Part shown: positions 52,762 to 61,391 of the stretch, piece by piece
Position numbering within the stretch: position 1 is the first letter of the stretch
Layout: each line of letters starts with the position of its first letter
Source of the DNA: JBBDXS01 sp040902195
GTDB lineage: Bacteria; Chloroflexota; Dehalococcoidia; DSTF01; RBG-16-68-14
Direction of reading: 5' to 3'
DNA: 64,000 bases
Assembly (NCBI GenBank): GCA_040902195.1
Contig: JBBDXS010000004.1
Location: 118,997 to 182,996 of the forward strand
Translations under genes and position numbers: made by a program
The notes under the pieces: model-generated
Seen by the model: the letters and a program-made list of their open reading frames with translations, nothing else
What the model was told of the DNA's origin: nothing
The model's database searches: none

Positions 52762-54345
52762 ATGAACCGCCCCTGGCCCTTGGAAAGGTTCTTAGGCCGG
52801 GCGGCCCCGTTCGTCGCCCTGGCCGGAATTCTGGCGCTAGCCGCTACGGTTCGCATGTACGACCTTGTGGCGAACCCACCAGGCTTCTTTGCCGACGAAG
52901 CTTCCTTCGGATACAACGCCTACACCATCCTCCATTCGGCTCGAGACGAACACGGCTCCCTAACGCCGCTCTTCTTTCGTGCTTTTGGCGAGTATAAGCT
53001 CCCGGTCTATGTCTACTCCCAGGTACCGCTCATCGCCGTCCTGGGTCTCTCGGAGCTCTCGGTGCGCCTCACCACCGCCATCTACGGGACGCTCACCGTT
53101 TTTGCTCTCTACCTGTTCGTCGCCGAGCTCTTCCGAGATCGCCTCCTCGCGCTCGCGGCGGCCGCCACGCTGGCGGTCCTTCCCTGGCATGTCTTCTATA
53201 GTCGCACCGGCCTCGGCGACATTACCACCCATCTCTTCTTCCTGTTGATCGGGCTCTACTTCTTCATCGTTGGGGCCAAGCGCCCCGCGTGGTGGCTCGC
53301 GTCCGGACTCGCGTTCATGCTCGCGCTCTTGTCCTACCGCGCCGCATGGGTGCTCCTTCCCCCTCTGTTCGTGTTGCTTGCCGCGCTCTACTGGAAGGAA
53401 CTCTGGCAGCATCGTCGGTACGCCCTCTCGGGGCTTGCCTTCGTTCTCGTGGCCGGACTTGCTATTGGCTGGCACCTTCTCTCCGTGGATACGGATCGCG
53501 CCCAGGACCAGTGGATCTTCTCGCTCGACCTCGATCTGCTCGAAACGCTCAAGCAGCTCTTTCGCCAGTACGGCGCCCACTTCACACCCGGCTTTCTCTT
53601 CGCAGAGGAACGCCCGAACCTCCGACACGCTATTCCCGGGCAGGGCTGGCTATGGTGGTGGCAGGCGCCTTGCATCGTTGTCGGCGCCCTCGCGTTGCTT
53701 TGGCGTCCGGCGCGGCCCAAGGTCCTCGTGCTGGCCCTCCTCGCCCTCTATCCCCTGGCCGCTGCCGTTACCAAAAGCAGCCCGGAGAGCAATCGCGCGA
53801 TCATTGGCTCCGCTGTCTTCTCGGTCCTGACCGCATACGGCGTCGTTTCCGGCACGCGCCTGATCGCTTCCTGGCGTCCGGCCAGCGCCCCATGGCTCGG
53901 GCGCTCACTCGCGGCCGCTGGCGTCGTTGGCGTGCTGGTCGTTTCCTCGGTTGGGTTCGTGTCGTTCATGCGCACCTACCACGGTCCATACCAGGAGAGC
54001 GCGGCCGATCGCCGTGGATGGCAGTATGGAGCACGAGCCATCATGGAGCGCTTTCTTGCTGAAGAGGACCGCTACGATCAACTCATCATGGACGGCCACG
54101 GCGCCTTCAACGAGCCGCACATCTTCTTCGAGTTCTACGCTCCTGGAGACTGCGAGCCGTGCACTCTAGGTAAGTGGGACAGCTTCGGCAATCCGGACAA
54201 GTACGATCCTAGCAAGCGGCAGTTCTTTGCCCTGCAGCCCGAGAGTATGGTGCTCGACTATCAGTACGACGTGAAGGGCCGGCTCTATTACCCGAATGGA
54301 GAGCTCGCGTTCATCTTCGCCGAGATCATCGGCAGAGGTCGCTAA
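52762..54345 (+). CDS. GT-C membrane glycosyltransferase (ArnT/PMT-like)
   Basis: A 527-residue polytopic protein with about 10-12 helices. Helix 1 is followed by LVANPPGFFADEASFGYNAYTIL, where the acidic DE pair is the GT-C catalytic loop motif. GSLTPLFFRAFGEYKLPVYVYSQVP and LAAAATLAVLPWHVFYSRTGLGD are typical of the glycosyltransferase 39 family. The C-terminal 110 residues form an outside domain with two Cys (PGDCEPCTLG). It probably moves a sugar from a polyprenyl carrier to an envelope acceptor. The ATG is used because the upstream frame lies in the divergent promoter region. Confidence 0.9.
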   Translation: MNRPWPLERFLGRAAPFVALAGILALAATVRMYDLVANPPGFFADEASFGYNAYTILHSARDEHGSLTPLFFRAFGEYKLPVYVYSQVPLIAVLGLSELSVRLTTAIYGTLTVFALYLFVAELFRDRLLALAAAATLAVLPWHVFYSRTGLGDITTHLFFLLIGLYFFIVGAKRPAWWLASGLAFMLALLSYRAAWVLLPPLFVLLAALYWKELWQHRRYALSGLAFVLVAGLAIGWHLLSVDTDRAQDQWIFSLDLDLLETLKQLFRQYGAHFTPGFLFAEERPNLRHAIPGQGWLWWWQAPCIVVGALALLWRPARPKVLVLALLALYPLAAAVTKSSPESNRAIIGSAVFSVLTAYGVVSGTRLIASWRPASAPWLGRSLAAAGVVGVLVVSSVGFVSFMRTYHGPYQESAADRRGWQYGARAIMERFLAEEDRYDQLIMDGHGAFNEPHIFFEFYAPGDCEPCTLGKWDSFGNPDKYDPSKRQFFALQPESMVLDYQYDVKGRLYYPNGELAFIFAEIIGRGR

Positions 54346-54378
54346 CAACCCCGCGTGACAGCGCCGGCCCCCCGGCTC

Positions 54379-54864
54379 CTAAGAAGCTTTGAGCAGGGTG
54401 AAGGGTAGGGAGCTCTGCTTGAGGTGCGCGTCGACGACGCTGTCCGGATCGATGCCTGCTTCTTCGAGACGGCAGCTTCCCCACGACCAGTAGCAGGTGC
54501 CATCGTCGTCCCAGACCAGCAGCTTGTCGCCGGTGATCTCCTGGAGCTGGCGGAACTTGTAGATCAGCAGCCCCGTCTCTGGCTGGCGGCGGTTCGTGCA
54601 GCACCAGTTCCACGCGATGTGCCCGTCGCGCACGAGGCCGCGGCTGGGCGTATCGAGAATGCCCTTGGCCACCTCCGGCGCGAAGCCGAACTCGAGCAGG
54701 AACTCCCCATCCGCCTGGTGGCGCACGGCGACATAGCGCTCCGTAGATTCGACGTGAAGCTGAGGCAGCGAACAGCCAATCCGCGCTAGGGAGGTCACGC
54801 AGCGCTCGACCTCGCTGTCGTCGAGAGGCTTTAGGGTGGTCCAGGCGAGTTCCCAGTGGTGCAT
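54379..54864 (-). CDS. Hypothetical protein with nickel-regulon-like upstream site
   Basis: A 161-residue soluble protein with no family I recognise. It has several Trp and Cys residues (MHHWELAWTTLKPL, GHIAWNWCCTNRRQPE, LLVWDDDGTCYWSWGSCRLEE), suggesting a compact beta-rich fold possibly binding a metal or cofactor. The upstream region, nine bases from its start, contains TGCGACTCCTTGCA, matching the site before the Fur-family gene. It may therefore belong to the same regulon. It is also convergent with the GT-C gene, with a gap of 33 bases. Confidence 0.7.
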   Translation of the reverse strand: MHHWELAWTTLKPLDDSEVERCVTSLARIGCSLPQLHVESTERYVAVRHQADGEFLLEFGFAPEVAKGILDTPSRGLVRDGHIAWNWCCTNRRQPETGLLIYKFRQLQEITGDKLLVWDDDGTCYWSWGSCRLEEAGIDPDSVVDAHLKQSSLPFTLLKAS

Positions 54865-54872
54865 AGGCTAGC

Positions 54873-54887
54873 TGCGACTCCTTGCAA
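54873..54887. promoter_or_regulatory. Nur-like operator candidate, site 1
   Basis: TGCGA-CTCC-TTGCA, the half-sites and four-base spacer of site 2 with one mismatch. It sits in the promoter of the hypothetical gene on the minus strand and may give it the same metal response. Confidence 0.45.
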
Positions 54888-54966
54888 CTACGTCTTCTCG
54901 CACGATAATCATGTGTCAAGTATCGGTAGAAAATGCATACACTTTAGCTGTAGGGGCCGGACCCCA

Positions 54967-55013
54967 TTGACACCAGCCGCAGTCGCGTCCTATACTAGTT
55001 GCAACTGATTGCA
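54967..55013 (+). promoter_or_regulatory. Promoter and Nur-like operator of the Fur-family gene
   Basis: A near-consensus sigma-70-type promoter TTGACA-N18-TATACT (54967-54996) is overlapped at its downstream edge by TTGCAA-CTGA-TTGCA (54999-55013), an inverted repeat with half-sites of the type described for the nickel regulator Nur (TTGCAA…TTGCAA). This suggests autoregulation. The ribosome site GGAGCGG follows. Confidence 0.6.
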
Positions 55014-55024
55014 GGAGCGGCCAA

Positions 55025-55468
55025 TTGAGCTGTGAAGTAGAAACCGTCCAGGTTCTCCGTCAGACCGGCCACAAGGCCACGCCTCAGCGCCTCATGATCC
55101 TCTCGGCTCTACGCCACGCCGAAGGCCATCTGACGGCGGCCGAGATCTTCGACCACGTCAAACTCGACTACCCCTACGTCGACATCTCTACCGTCTACCG
55201 GACGGTGACCGTCCTCAAGGACCTCCGGCTCGTCTCCGAGACCGACATGGGTACGGGAGAAACGACATACGAGTGGGTGCGCGCCCATCGCCACCACCAC
55301 CTCATCTGCCGTAGCTGCGACAGCGTCGCCTCGCTCGACCACCGGTACCTCGAGGACCTCGGCGCCGAAATTCTGGACGAGACCGGCTTCAAGCCCGACC
55401 TCGATCACTTTGCCATCTTCGGCGCCTGCAAAGACTGCCAGGCGCGTGCCGACGTAGTCAGTAGGTAG
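55025..55468 (+). CDS. Fur-family metalloregulator, probably Nur-like (nickel)
   Basis: A 147-residue Fur superfamily protein: TPQRLMILSALRHAEGHLTAAEIFDHV (winged helix), PYVDISTVYRTVTVLKDLRLVSE (recognition helix), the metal site HRHHHLICRSCDSVASLD and the structural zinc pair in GACKDC. The start is TTG after GGAGCGG. The Ni/Co transporter gene directly downstream and the TTGCAA-type operator point to nickel (Nur) rather than iron or zinc control. This is an inference from context; the ligand cannot be read from the sequence. Confidence 0.9.
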   Translation: MSCEVETVQVLRQTGHKATPQRLMILSALRHAEGHLTAAEIFDHVKLDYPYVDISTVYRTVTVLKDLRLVSETDMGTGETTYEWVRAHRHHHLICRSCDSVASLDHRYLEDLGAEILDETGFKPDLDHFAIFGACKDCQARADVVSR

Positions 55469-55480
55469 GGAGTCGTAGCC

Positions 55481-56473
55481 GTGGATATCGTGCTGCTGGC
55501 CCTTGGCGTTGGAGGCACCGCGGGTGTCCTTGGCGGCGCGTTTGCCTTGGGTGTCCGCCACGGCATCGACTGGGACCACATCGCCGCCATCACCGACATC
55601 ACAAGCACGACCACCAGCGCGTCCGAACCGCACGAAGGCTGGCTCACTAACGAGCCCGGTGTCTTGCTTACGGACGAGCGCGATCACGTCGCTGCGGAGC
55701 TCGCGCGTCGCAAGCCCATCGCCGGCGGCGCGACAGGTGTGCTATCGCTGCGCGCGTCGGTGGGAGCCGCCCTGACCAGTCAGGAGCCGCGCGCCGTCGC
55801 TCAGCGCCGCGCAATGTTCCTCGCGAGCCTCTACGCGATCGGCCACGGCACCGTCGTGACCCTGCTCGGGCTCCTGGCGATCCTCGCGTCGGGCTTCCTG
55901 CCCGCGTGGGTAGACGGCGTGATGGAGCGCGTCGTCGGCGTGACGCTCGTGCTCCTTGCCGCGTACCTCTTCTACTCGCTCTACCAGTACTTTCGCGGAG
56001 GCGCGGAGTTCCACATTCGCAGCCGCTGGATGCTTCTCTTTGCCGGCGTGCGCAATATCGGGAACTGGTTCTGGGCGAAGGTGCGCGGCAAGCACGAACA
56101 CACACACGTCCACGGCGTCGAGCAGTACGGCGCTCGGACCGCGTACACGATCGGTCTCGTCCACGGCATCGGCGCGGAGACAGGGACGCAGGTCCTCATC
56201 ATCGCGACGGCGGTCGGTGCCGGTTCAAAGGTGATGGGCATCGTCGCGTTGTTCTCCTTCGTAGCCGGCCTCTTGGTATCGAACTCGTTCGTGACGGTCG
56301 CCACCGCGGCCGGCTTCGTCTCCGCGCGCCGCCGCCAGTACGTCTACGTGGCGGCCGGCCTGCTCGCGGCCGTCTTTAGCCTCATCGTCGGTGTCATCTT
56401 TCTGATGCAGGCCGGCGGCATCTTGCCCGACCTTGGACAGTACGTGAGCTGGCTCGGCGGCCCCGACAGCTAG
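55481..56473 (+). CDS. NiCoT family nickel/cobalt transporter
   Basis: A 330-residue membrane protein with about eight helices. The hallmark helix II motif is GVRHGIDWDHIAAITDIT (HxxDxDH; usually HAxDADHI). LYAIGHGTVVTLLGLLAIL is the second signature and AYTIGLVHGIGAETGTQVLII the third. It imports Ni2+ or Co2+ across the membrane. A cytosolic loop of about 60 residues after helix II has a SASEPHEG… insert. The start is GTG 12 bases after the Fur-family stop, so both are one transcript. Confidence 0.92.
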   Translation: MDIVLLALGVGGTAGVLGGAFALGVRHGIDWDHIAAITDITSTTTSASEPHEGWLTNEPGVLLTDERDHVAAELARRKPIAGGATGVLSLRASVGAALTSQEPRAVAQRRAMFLASLYAIGHGTVVTLLGLLAILASGFLPAWVDGVMERVVGVTLVLLAAYLFYSLYQYFRGGAEFHIRSRWMLLFAGVRNIGNWFWAKVRGKHEHTHVHGVEQYGARTAYTIGLVHGIGAETGTQVLIIATAVGAGSKVMGIVALFSFVAGLLVSNSFVTVATAAGFVSARRRQYVYVAAGLLAAVFSLIVGVIFLMQAGGILPDLGQYVSWLGGPDS

Positions 56474-56478
56474 TGGGG

Positions 56479-56556
<78 letters not shown>

Positions 56557-56559
<3 letters not shown>

Positions 56560-57021
56560 TGCGCCGTAGATCCCCTTTTCGCTCCCCGGGATCACGAACG
56601 CGCCGCAGACCTTCTCGTAGAACGGCCGCGCCTCGCCCACGCCGCCGATGATCGCGTAGGCGTAGCCCAGCTCCGACATCGACCGCAGGCACGCGAACAG
56701 CAGCGCCGCGCCCGCGCCGTTGCCGCGCAGGTCCTCGCGCACACCCGTCGGGCCGAAGTAGCCTCGACGCGTGCACTCGTAGACCGCGAAGCCCACGATG
56801 TCGCGTTCGTGCGTCGCGACGTACGCCGCGATCGGCTGCCGCGAGAACGCGACGTCCGCCTCATCCGCCCAGCGCGCGCCGAACGTCGACTCCACGAACG
56901 AGCGGAACGGCGTCCGCTCCCACGGTTCGGCGCGCCGGATGCGGACCTTCGCAACGTCCGCGCGGTGGAAGTACGGCGCCGGCTCCGGCAGGTCGTACAG
57001 CCGCACGAGCATGTCCGGCAT
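56557..57021 (-). CDS. GNAT-family N-acetyltransferase
   Basis: A 154-residue GNAT protein: RIRRAEPWERTPFRSFVESTF at the N-terminus, acetyl-CoA site GPTGVREDLRGNGAGAALLFACL (RGxGxG) and the IIGGVGEARPFYEKVCGAFVIP end. The acetyl acceptor is unknown. The ATG at 57021 has AGAGG seven bases upstream. The longer frame to 57078 lies over the next gene's end. Confidence 0.86.
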
Positions 57022-57023
57022 CG

Positions 57024-57473
57024 CTACGCCTCTACCGCGTTCCGCTCTTCGAGGAGTAGCGAGACCGCGCTGAGCCATCCCGCTGCGCCGTCACTTAGAA
57101 TCGGATCAAACTCAAAGTCGTAACTGTGTCCGCTCGCCTGGATTAGGAGCGTGTGGGGCGCGCCCCACCGGATCGGCTCCCCGATATCGACGCTTTCGAT
57201 CTCATCCAACTGGATGGTTTGACTGAGGAAGCCCACTGGGTATGGGATCCTGCTGCGAATCCATTCGATGCGGCTTGTGGTGAGGAAAGCACGACCATTT
57301 CCATACCTTGACCACTTCCGATCAACCATTAGCCTTGCAAACTGTTCTCGAACCACGCGCTCGGCTGGTTCGAGTGCCGGCTCACGATGCTTAGCGATCA
57401 ATAGCCAGGATAGGCCCAAGCCAAACACCAGGCTCGGCACGATAACAATTACCGCCAACGCCCACGCAGGCAT
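57024..57473 (-). CDS. Membrane-anchored PH-like domain protein, hypothetical
   Basis: A 149-residue protein with one N-terminal membrane helix (MPAWALAVIVIVPSLVFGLGLSWLLI), a basic stretch, then a beta-rich domain (NGRAFLTTSRIEWIRSR, SQTIQLDEIESVDIGEPI) reminiscent of bacterial PH or GRAM domains. No catalytic motif. It is placed tightly between the GNAT and ChbG genes on the same strand (two-base gaps). A role in membrane sensing is guesswork. Confidence 0.7.
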   Translation of the reverse strand: MPAWALAVIVIVPSLVFGLGLSWLLIAKHREPALEPAERVVREQFARLMVDRKWSRYGNGRAFLTTSRIEWIRSRIPYPVGFLSQTIQLDEIESVDIGEPIRWGAPHTLLIQASGHSYDFEFDPILSDGAAGWLSAVSLLLEERNAVEA

Positions 57474-57475
57474 CG

Positions 57476-58360
57476 CTAGCGCAGCGTGCCCGATCGATAC
57501 GCCTCGCGCACCTCGCGATAGGTGATCGTCCTGATGCCCAGCTTGTCGATCTCCTCCGCCATCGAGCGGTCGCGGAACATCTCGTAGTCGTGCGCGCGCA
57601 GGTCCGCGTTGTCGCCGAGCGCCTCCGTCTCTTCGGAAGCCTTCGCCGGGTGCACGAGAAAGTGCGTCACGCCCGGCCGCAGCGTCGAGAACCGTTCGAG
57701 GTAGAACTCGCGCGACTTGCCCATCGTGTCCGTGATCACGTGATCGAGCACCGGGAAGCCCGCGTCGTCCAGCCGCCGCAGCTGCGGCTCGAGCCCGTCC
57801 CAGAACGCCGAGAAGCCTGTCGACTTCAGCCGCTCCGGGTTCGGCCGGAAGATGAACAACGGGATGCCGTACTCCAGCCCTAACGACACGTACGCCTCGA
57901 TGAACTTCGGTTGCAGCACGGTGCCCATGTGCGTATCGAGGTGCGTCACGTCGATGCCCAGCGCCAGCGCGCTCTCGATTTGCGCGCGCAGCTCCAGCGC
58001 CGCTTCCTCCGCCGGGACGTTATCGATCACCTCCTGCGACGTGCGCCACAGCCCGCCGTCCGCGTCGCGCAGGTGCGGCCCGTCCGCGCGGTCGGTCAGC
58101 GGCCGCCAGCGATAGGGCGTGTACTCGCAGCACAGCGTCATGTGGATGCCCAGGTCCGCGTCCGGGTGCTCTTGCGCCCATAGCGCCGGCTCGCGCGCCC
58201 ACGGCGACGGCACCAGCACCGACCCCGACGTCAGGCTGCCATGCGGCGCCAGGCACTCGAACACCGCCGCGTTCGACGCGTGGGTGCTCCCCACGTCGTC
58301 CGCGTTGAGGATGAGGACCCTTTCCTCCGCGCCATAACCCAATCGTTCTGCTAAGTTCAC
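57476..58360 (-). CDS. ChbG/HpnK (YdjC) family carbohydrate deacetylase
   Basis: A 294-residue deacetylase with the metal-binding Asp in RVLILNADDVGSTHASN and the His in DVTHLDTHMGTVLQPKF, plus LGIHMTLCCEYTPYRW and VTHFLVHPAKASEE. ChbG deacetylates chitin disaccharides and HpnK acts in hopanoid synthesis; the substrate here is unknown. The GTG start (VNLAERLGYG) is chosen because TATGCT six bases before it suggests a leaderless transcript. An upstream in-frame ATG at 58387 would add nine residues. Confidence 0.87.
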   Translation of the reverse strand: MNLAERLGYGAEERVLILNADDVGSTHASNAAVFECLAPHGSLTSGSVLVPSPWAREPALWAQEHPDADLGIHMTLCCEYTPYRWRPLTDRADGPHLRDADGGLWRTSQEVIDNVPAEEAALELRAQIESALALGIDVTHLDTHMGTVLQPKFIEAYVSLGLEYGIPLFIFRPNPERLKSTGFSAFWDGLEPQLRRLDDAGFPVLDHVITDTMGKSREFYLERFSTLRPGVTHFLVHPAKASEETEALGDNADLRAHDYEMFRDRSMAEEIDKLGIRTITYREVREAYRSGTLR

Positions 58361-58803
58361 GGCGGGAGCATAACACGTGAGACCCATCCCCTGGCCCTTT
58401 CCATGTGAGGCTACGAGGGAAGGGGAACGATGGGTGCCCTCACTCCGGCCTGCGGCCATCCCTCTCCTTCTGAGGGGATCGGACGCGGGATGGGGGGATT
58501 CGTCCGCGGGATGAATTCCGCGGCTTCGCAGATCGACGAATGCTTGCATGGCGGGCGGATCTATTGTTTGTCATCTTTTTGTTGCGAGATCCAACTCCCC
58601 GCGTACCGTCGTTTTCGCTTTAGATTCGTTGGTTTCGTAATTTCGCCCTTTTTCGGTCTACTCCGATGCGCAGTTGCAATTCGCGGACACACTCGCGCGG
58701 GGCGATTATGACAGGCAGGACGAGGAGATGCGAGGCGTTCGTGTCACCCCGGGAGTCCGCTCACGGTATCGGGGGAGGGGTTTGTAGGGGAACTTCGGAG
58801 GCT
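58361..58803. other. Intergenic region with locally lower GC
   Basis: A 443-bp spacer. From about 58540 to 58700 the sequence becomes visibly T-rich (TTGTTTGTCATCTTTTTG, GGTTTCGTAATTTCGCCC), unlike the surrounding GC-rich DNA, and this continues into the low-GC island with the defence gene downstream. A short open frame here has no recognisable protein and was not accepted. No other feature was recognised. Confidence 0.5.
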
Positions 58804-59091
58804 CTACCGACGCCCCGGCGTCCAGACGCACTGCCACGTCTTGCAGCGCACGCCAGACGACTCGCCGTATTCCATATGGCCGCCACAAGCCGGGCAACGC
58901 CACCCACCCTGAATGATCGTGCGCCAGAACCCGAACAAGGAGTCCCACTCCCTTCGGTTGCTATCGTCCCTCGCGGCAATAGCGGCATCGAGATACTTCC
59001 CGGCCAGGGCAACATCTACCGTCTTAGACAGCCCAAGCGTCGCGAACGCGTCGCGCGCCTGCTGGATCTCGTAGTGCAGATCGTCGGGCAT
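58804..59091 (-). CDS. Small zinc-ribbon protein, hypothetical
   Basis: A 95-residue protein with helices in the first 60 residues (MPDDLHYEIQQARDAFATLG, KYLDAAIAARDDSNR) and a C-terminal zinc ribbon: RCPACGGHMEYGES followed by RCKTWQCVW, so two Cys pairs. The function is not known. GAGAGG nine bases before this ATG supports the start; an upstream ATG at 59112 has a poorer context. The coding sequence beyond 59112 is only repeats. Confidence 0.65.
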   Translation of the reverse strand: MPDDLHYEIQQARDAFATLGLSKTVDVALAGKYLDAAIAARDDSNRREWDSLFGFWRTIIQGGWRCPACGGHMEYGESSGVRCKTWQCVWTPGRR

Positions 59092-59112
59092 GGGCATGGG
59101 CCTCTCGTGCAT

Positions 59113-59408
59113 TATCGCACAAATGGCGGAGCCGTGGGGGCTGGGAGGGCCTAGTAGGGACAGACCTTTAGGTCTGTCCGGCCCCGGCGACACCGTCGCA
59201 ATTCCTAGCTCCCCTCTCCCGTCGGGCGAGGGATCGGGGGTGAGGGCACAAAAATGGCGGAGCCGTGGGGAGGGGGTCCGTTCCACTGAGACGGTGGGTA
59301 GCGACGCGCGTGTAAGAGCCGTGTTCAACCCGGGGAGTCCAAGGCCATCGAACCACGATTCTCTCAATAGGCTAGAATCCCTGAAGGTGCGCGCCAAGTC
59401 GCGCCCAG
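59113..59408. other. Intergenic region with a REP and clustered palindromes
   Basis: A 296-bp spacer between the zinc-ribbon gene and the GHKL/nuclease gene. It contains a REP (59154-59179), a CCCTCTCCCGTCGGGCGAGGG element (about 59213) related to CCTCTCCCTCGCGAGGG at about 63206, and two copies of an AAATGGCGGAGCCGTGGGG motif (59121 and 59252). A TAGAAT box lies about 40 bases before the downstream gene. No gene recognised. Confidence 0.55.
59154..59181 (+). repeat. REP element, GGACAGACCT type
   Basis: GTAG foot, arms GGACAGACCT/AGGTCTGTCC with a TT loop, GGCCCC tail; nearly identical to the RAYT-flanking copies. Confidence 0.8.
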
Positions 59409-61391
59409 TTGCAAGTGGAGACGGAAAAAGTGGCCGAGACGCACATCGAATATTCGCTACACCCCGAGTTGCTCAGCAGGCAACTGGGAAGAGACATGTA
59501 CAAGGCGCCCGAGGCCTTGAAGCAATTGATTGCGAACGCCTTGGACGCTGATAGCTCACGTGTCGACGTCACCATCTACTACAACGATATGGAAACTCCG
59601 TCGCGAGTTGTTATCTCAGACGATGGCCGGGGAATCCCACCCGCCGACATGCTTCCTTCCTTTGGAAAGGTAGGGATACACGCTCAACGGCCTGGCGCTA
59701 AGCGGGAGGCCATCGGCACTCGCGGTATTGGGCGCTTCGCAGTGTATTCCCTCGCGGCTGAGACGCGGTGGTCAACGGTTTCAGATGTAGATGGGGAAAG
59801 GACCCAACTCACTTGGACCATGACGCTTGGAGATACAGGTATTCGCATTCATCAAGAAGAAGTTTCGGATTTGGCGTGTGGCACAACCATCGATATGACG
59901 CTCCTTCAAACGCAAGACGCCGTCGCCCTCTTTTCCTCACCACAGCGAGTTCGGCGGGCCCTCTTCAATTCGTTCGCGGGGTATGTGTCCCGTTACGAAA
60001 AGGATGTCGAGCTCTGGATCGCTGGCGAGCAGCTACTACTCGACGACTTCGTCGACGAGCGCGTCACCGAGAGCATCGGCGGACATGACGATGTCCCAGA
60101 GGCTGAGCTTCATCATATGGTGCTCGGCTCCCAGGTCGAACAGATTGCACCAAGCGTCCTCGTGTTTGCAACTCATGGCACGACTGTCATTCACGAAGTC
60201 CTCGGCGATGAAGGAATACCAAACCGAAAGTACTTAGGCTTAATTGACTCGCCGTACCTGTCAGATCTTACGAACACAAGCAAGTCCGACTTGGCGGACT
60301 TCGATCCTCAATTTCAGGCTCTAAAGGAGGAAGCAAAGCAGTCGGCAAGGGGCTTCATTGCCGAGCGTCAAGGTGAATTGGCGCAGGACTTTCTCGAACA
60401 TGCACGAAAGCAGGAATTCTACCCTTACAGAGAGCCGCCAAAGACGCCCGTCGACACGTATCGCCGTCAGTTGTACGACGGACTTCTCCTTACGCTTGAG
60501 GAGACCATTCATATTGGCAAGGCGTCTCTTCCGCATCAGAAGCTGATCTTCGCTCTAACTCGGCAACTCATGCAGAGCGAGGATCTTGCCTCGGTACTTA
60601 CGAACGTCCTCGGCCTAACAGGAGATGAGGTCTCGCGCTTTGCCTCTCTCTTGCGCCGCACGTCGCTAAGTTCGATAATCGCCGTCGCGGATCTCCTTGT
60701 AGCGAGGCTGCAGTTCCTCGAAGAGCTCAATGTGCTTTTATACGGCGAGCCCGCTAAGTGGGTCAGGGAACGAAGTCAGCTGCACAAGATCCTTGAAGGG
60801 CACACTTGGTTGTTCGGCGAAGAGTACCACCTAATGGGCTCGGACAAGCGCATGGACACTCTAATGCGTGATATTCCTGCGAAGCTCGGACTAGTCGAGA
60901 ACGACGACGAGCAAGATATTCCCGTTGACCCAAGTCTTCGAGATGTCCCCGACTTGTTTCTGTCGCGAACCAAGTGGCATGAAGGGGCCAAGTATCATCA
61001 ACATCTCGTAATCGAGCTCAAACGCCCGTCGGTGAGAATCACCCTGGGGCATGTGGAGCAGGCCACCCGGTATGCTACGAAGATCGTCAATAGTCCCATT
61101 TGGAGCCAGAAGGCGGACAAGCATCGATTCACATTCGTCGTGGTGTCAGCCGATATCACGGCCTCGGTCAAGATCCGCTATCAGGCAGACTCAGAACCTG
61201 GATTGGTCTCAAGACTTAGTCTTGATCATCCCACGGAATTATGGGCTCTCCGGTGGTCAGACTACCTCGATCTCAGGCGCGAGGAGTTGAAGTTCCTCGA
61301 AGAGCAGATAGAAATCACGGCAGATCCGGAACTCCTCGAATACCTCAAACGCCGCGTAGGCGACCTGCTGCCTCCCGAGTTGCCGTCCTAG
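59409..61391 (+). CDS. GHKL (HSP90/MORC-like) ATPase fused to Shedu-like PD-(D/E)XK nuclease; probable anti-phage defence protein
   Basis: A 660-residue protein of three parts. Residues about 10-250 carry GHKL ATP-site motifs: the N-box EALKQLIANALDAD (Asn43), the G1 box VVISDDGRGIPPADM (Asp71-Gly74) and the G2 box GTRGIGRFAVYSLA (103-116). The middle 250-450 is helical. The C-terminus (about 450-600) has the Shedu/DUF4263 nuclease pattern: KILEGHTWLFGEEYHL, PD at 514-515, VIELKRP with Glu536 and Lys538, then HVEQATRYATKI with Gln551. Shedu (SduA) is a known single-gene anti-phage nuclease; the ATPase fusion would make activation switchable. Base composition is visibly richer in A/T than neighbouring genes, a sign of transfer. 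Start: TTG at 59409 is used, but the GTG at 59430 follows GGAGACGG. Confidence 0.85.
   Translation: MQVETEKVAETHIEYSLHPELLSRQLGRDMYKAPEALKQLIANALDADSSRVDVTIYYNDMETPSRVVISDDGRGIPPADMLPSFGKVGIHAQRPGAKREAIGTRGIGRFAVYSLAAETRWSTVSDVDGERTQLTWTMTLGDTGIRIHQEEVSDLACGTTIDMTLLQTQDAVALFSSPQRVRRALFNSFAGYVSRYEKDVELWIAGEQLLLDDFVDERVTESIGGHDDVPEAELHHMVLGSQVEQIAPSVLVFATHGTTVIHEVLGDEGIPNRKYLGLIDSPYLSDLTNTSKSDLADFDPQFQALKEEAKQSARGFIAERQGELAQDFLEHARKQEFYPYREPPKTPVDTYRRQLYDGLLLTLEETIHIGKASLPHQKLIFALTRQLMQSEDLASVLTNVLGLTGDEVSRFASLLRRTSLSSIIAVADLLVARLQFLEELNVLLYGEPAKWVRERSQLHKILEGHTWLFGEEYHLMGSDKRMDTLMRDIPAKLGLVENDDEQDIPVDPSLRDVPDLFLSRTKWHEGAKYHQHLVIELKRPSVRITLGHVEQATRYATKIVNSPIWSQKADKHRFTFVVVSADITASVKIRYQADSEPGLVSRLSLDHPTELWALRWSDYLDLRREELKFLEEQIEITADPELLEYLKRRVGDLLPPELPS

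Noticed and set aside
58430..58711. 93-codon open frame in the intergenic region before the zinc-ribbon gene
   Set aside because: No ribosome site, unusual composition, no recognisable family; may only reflect chance in a lower-GC stretch.
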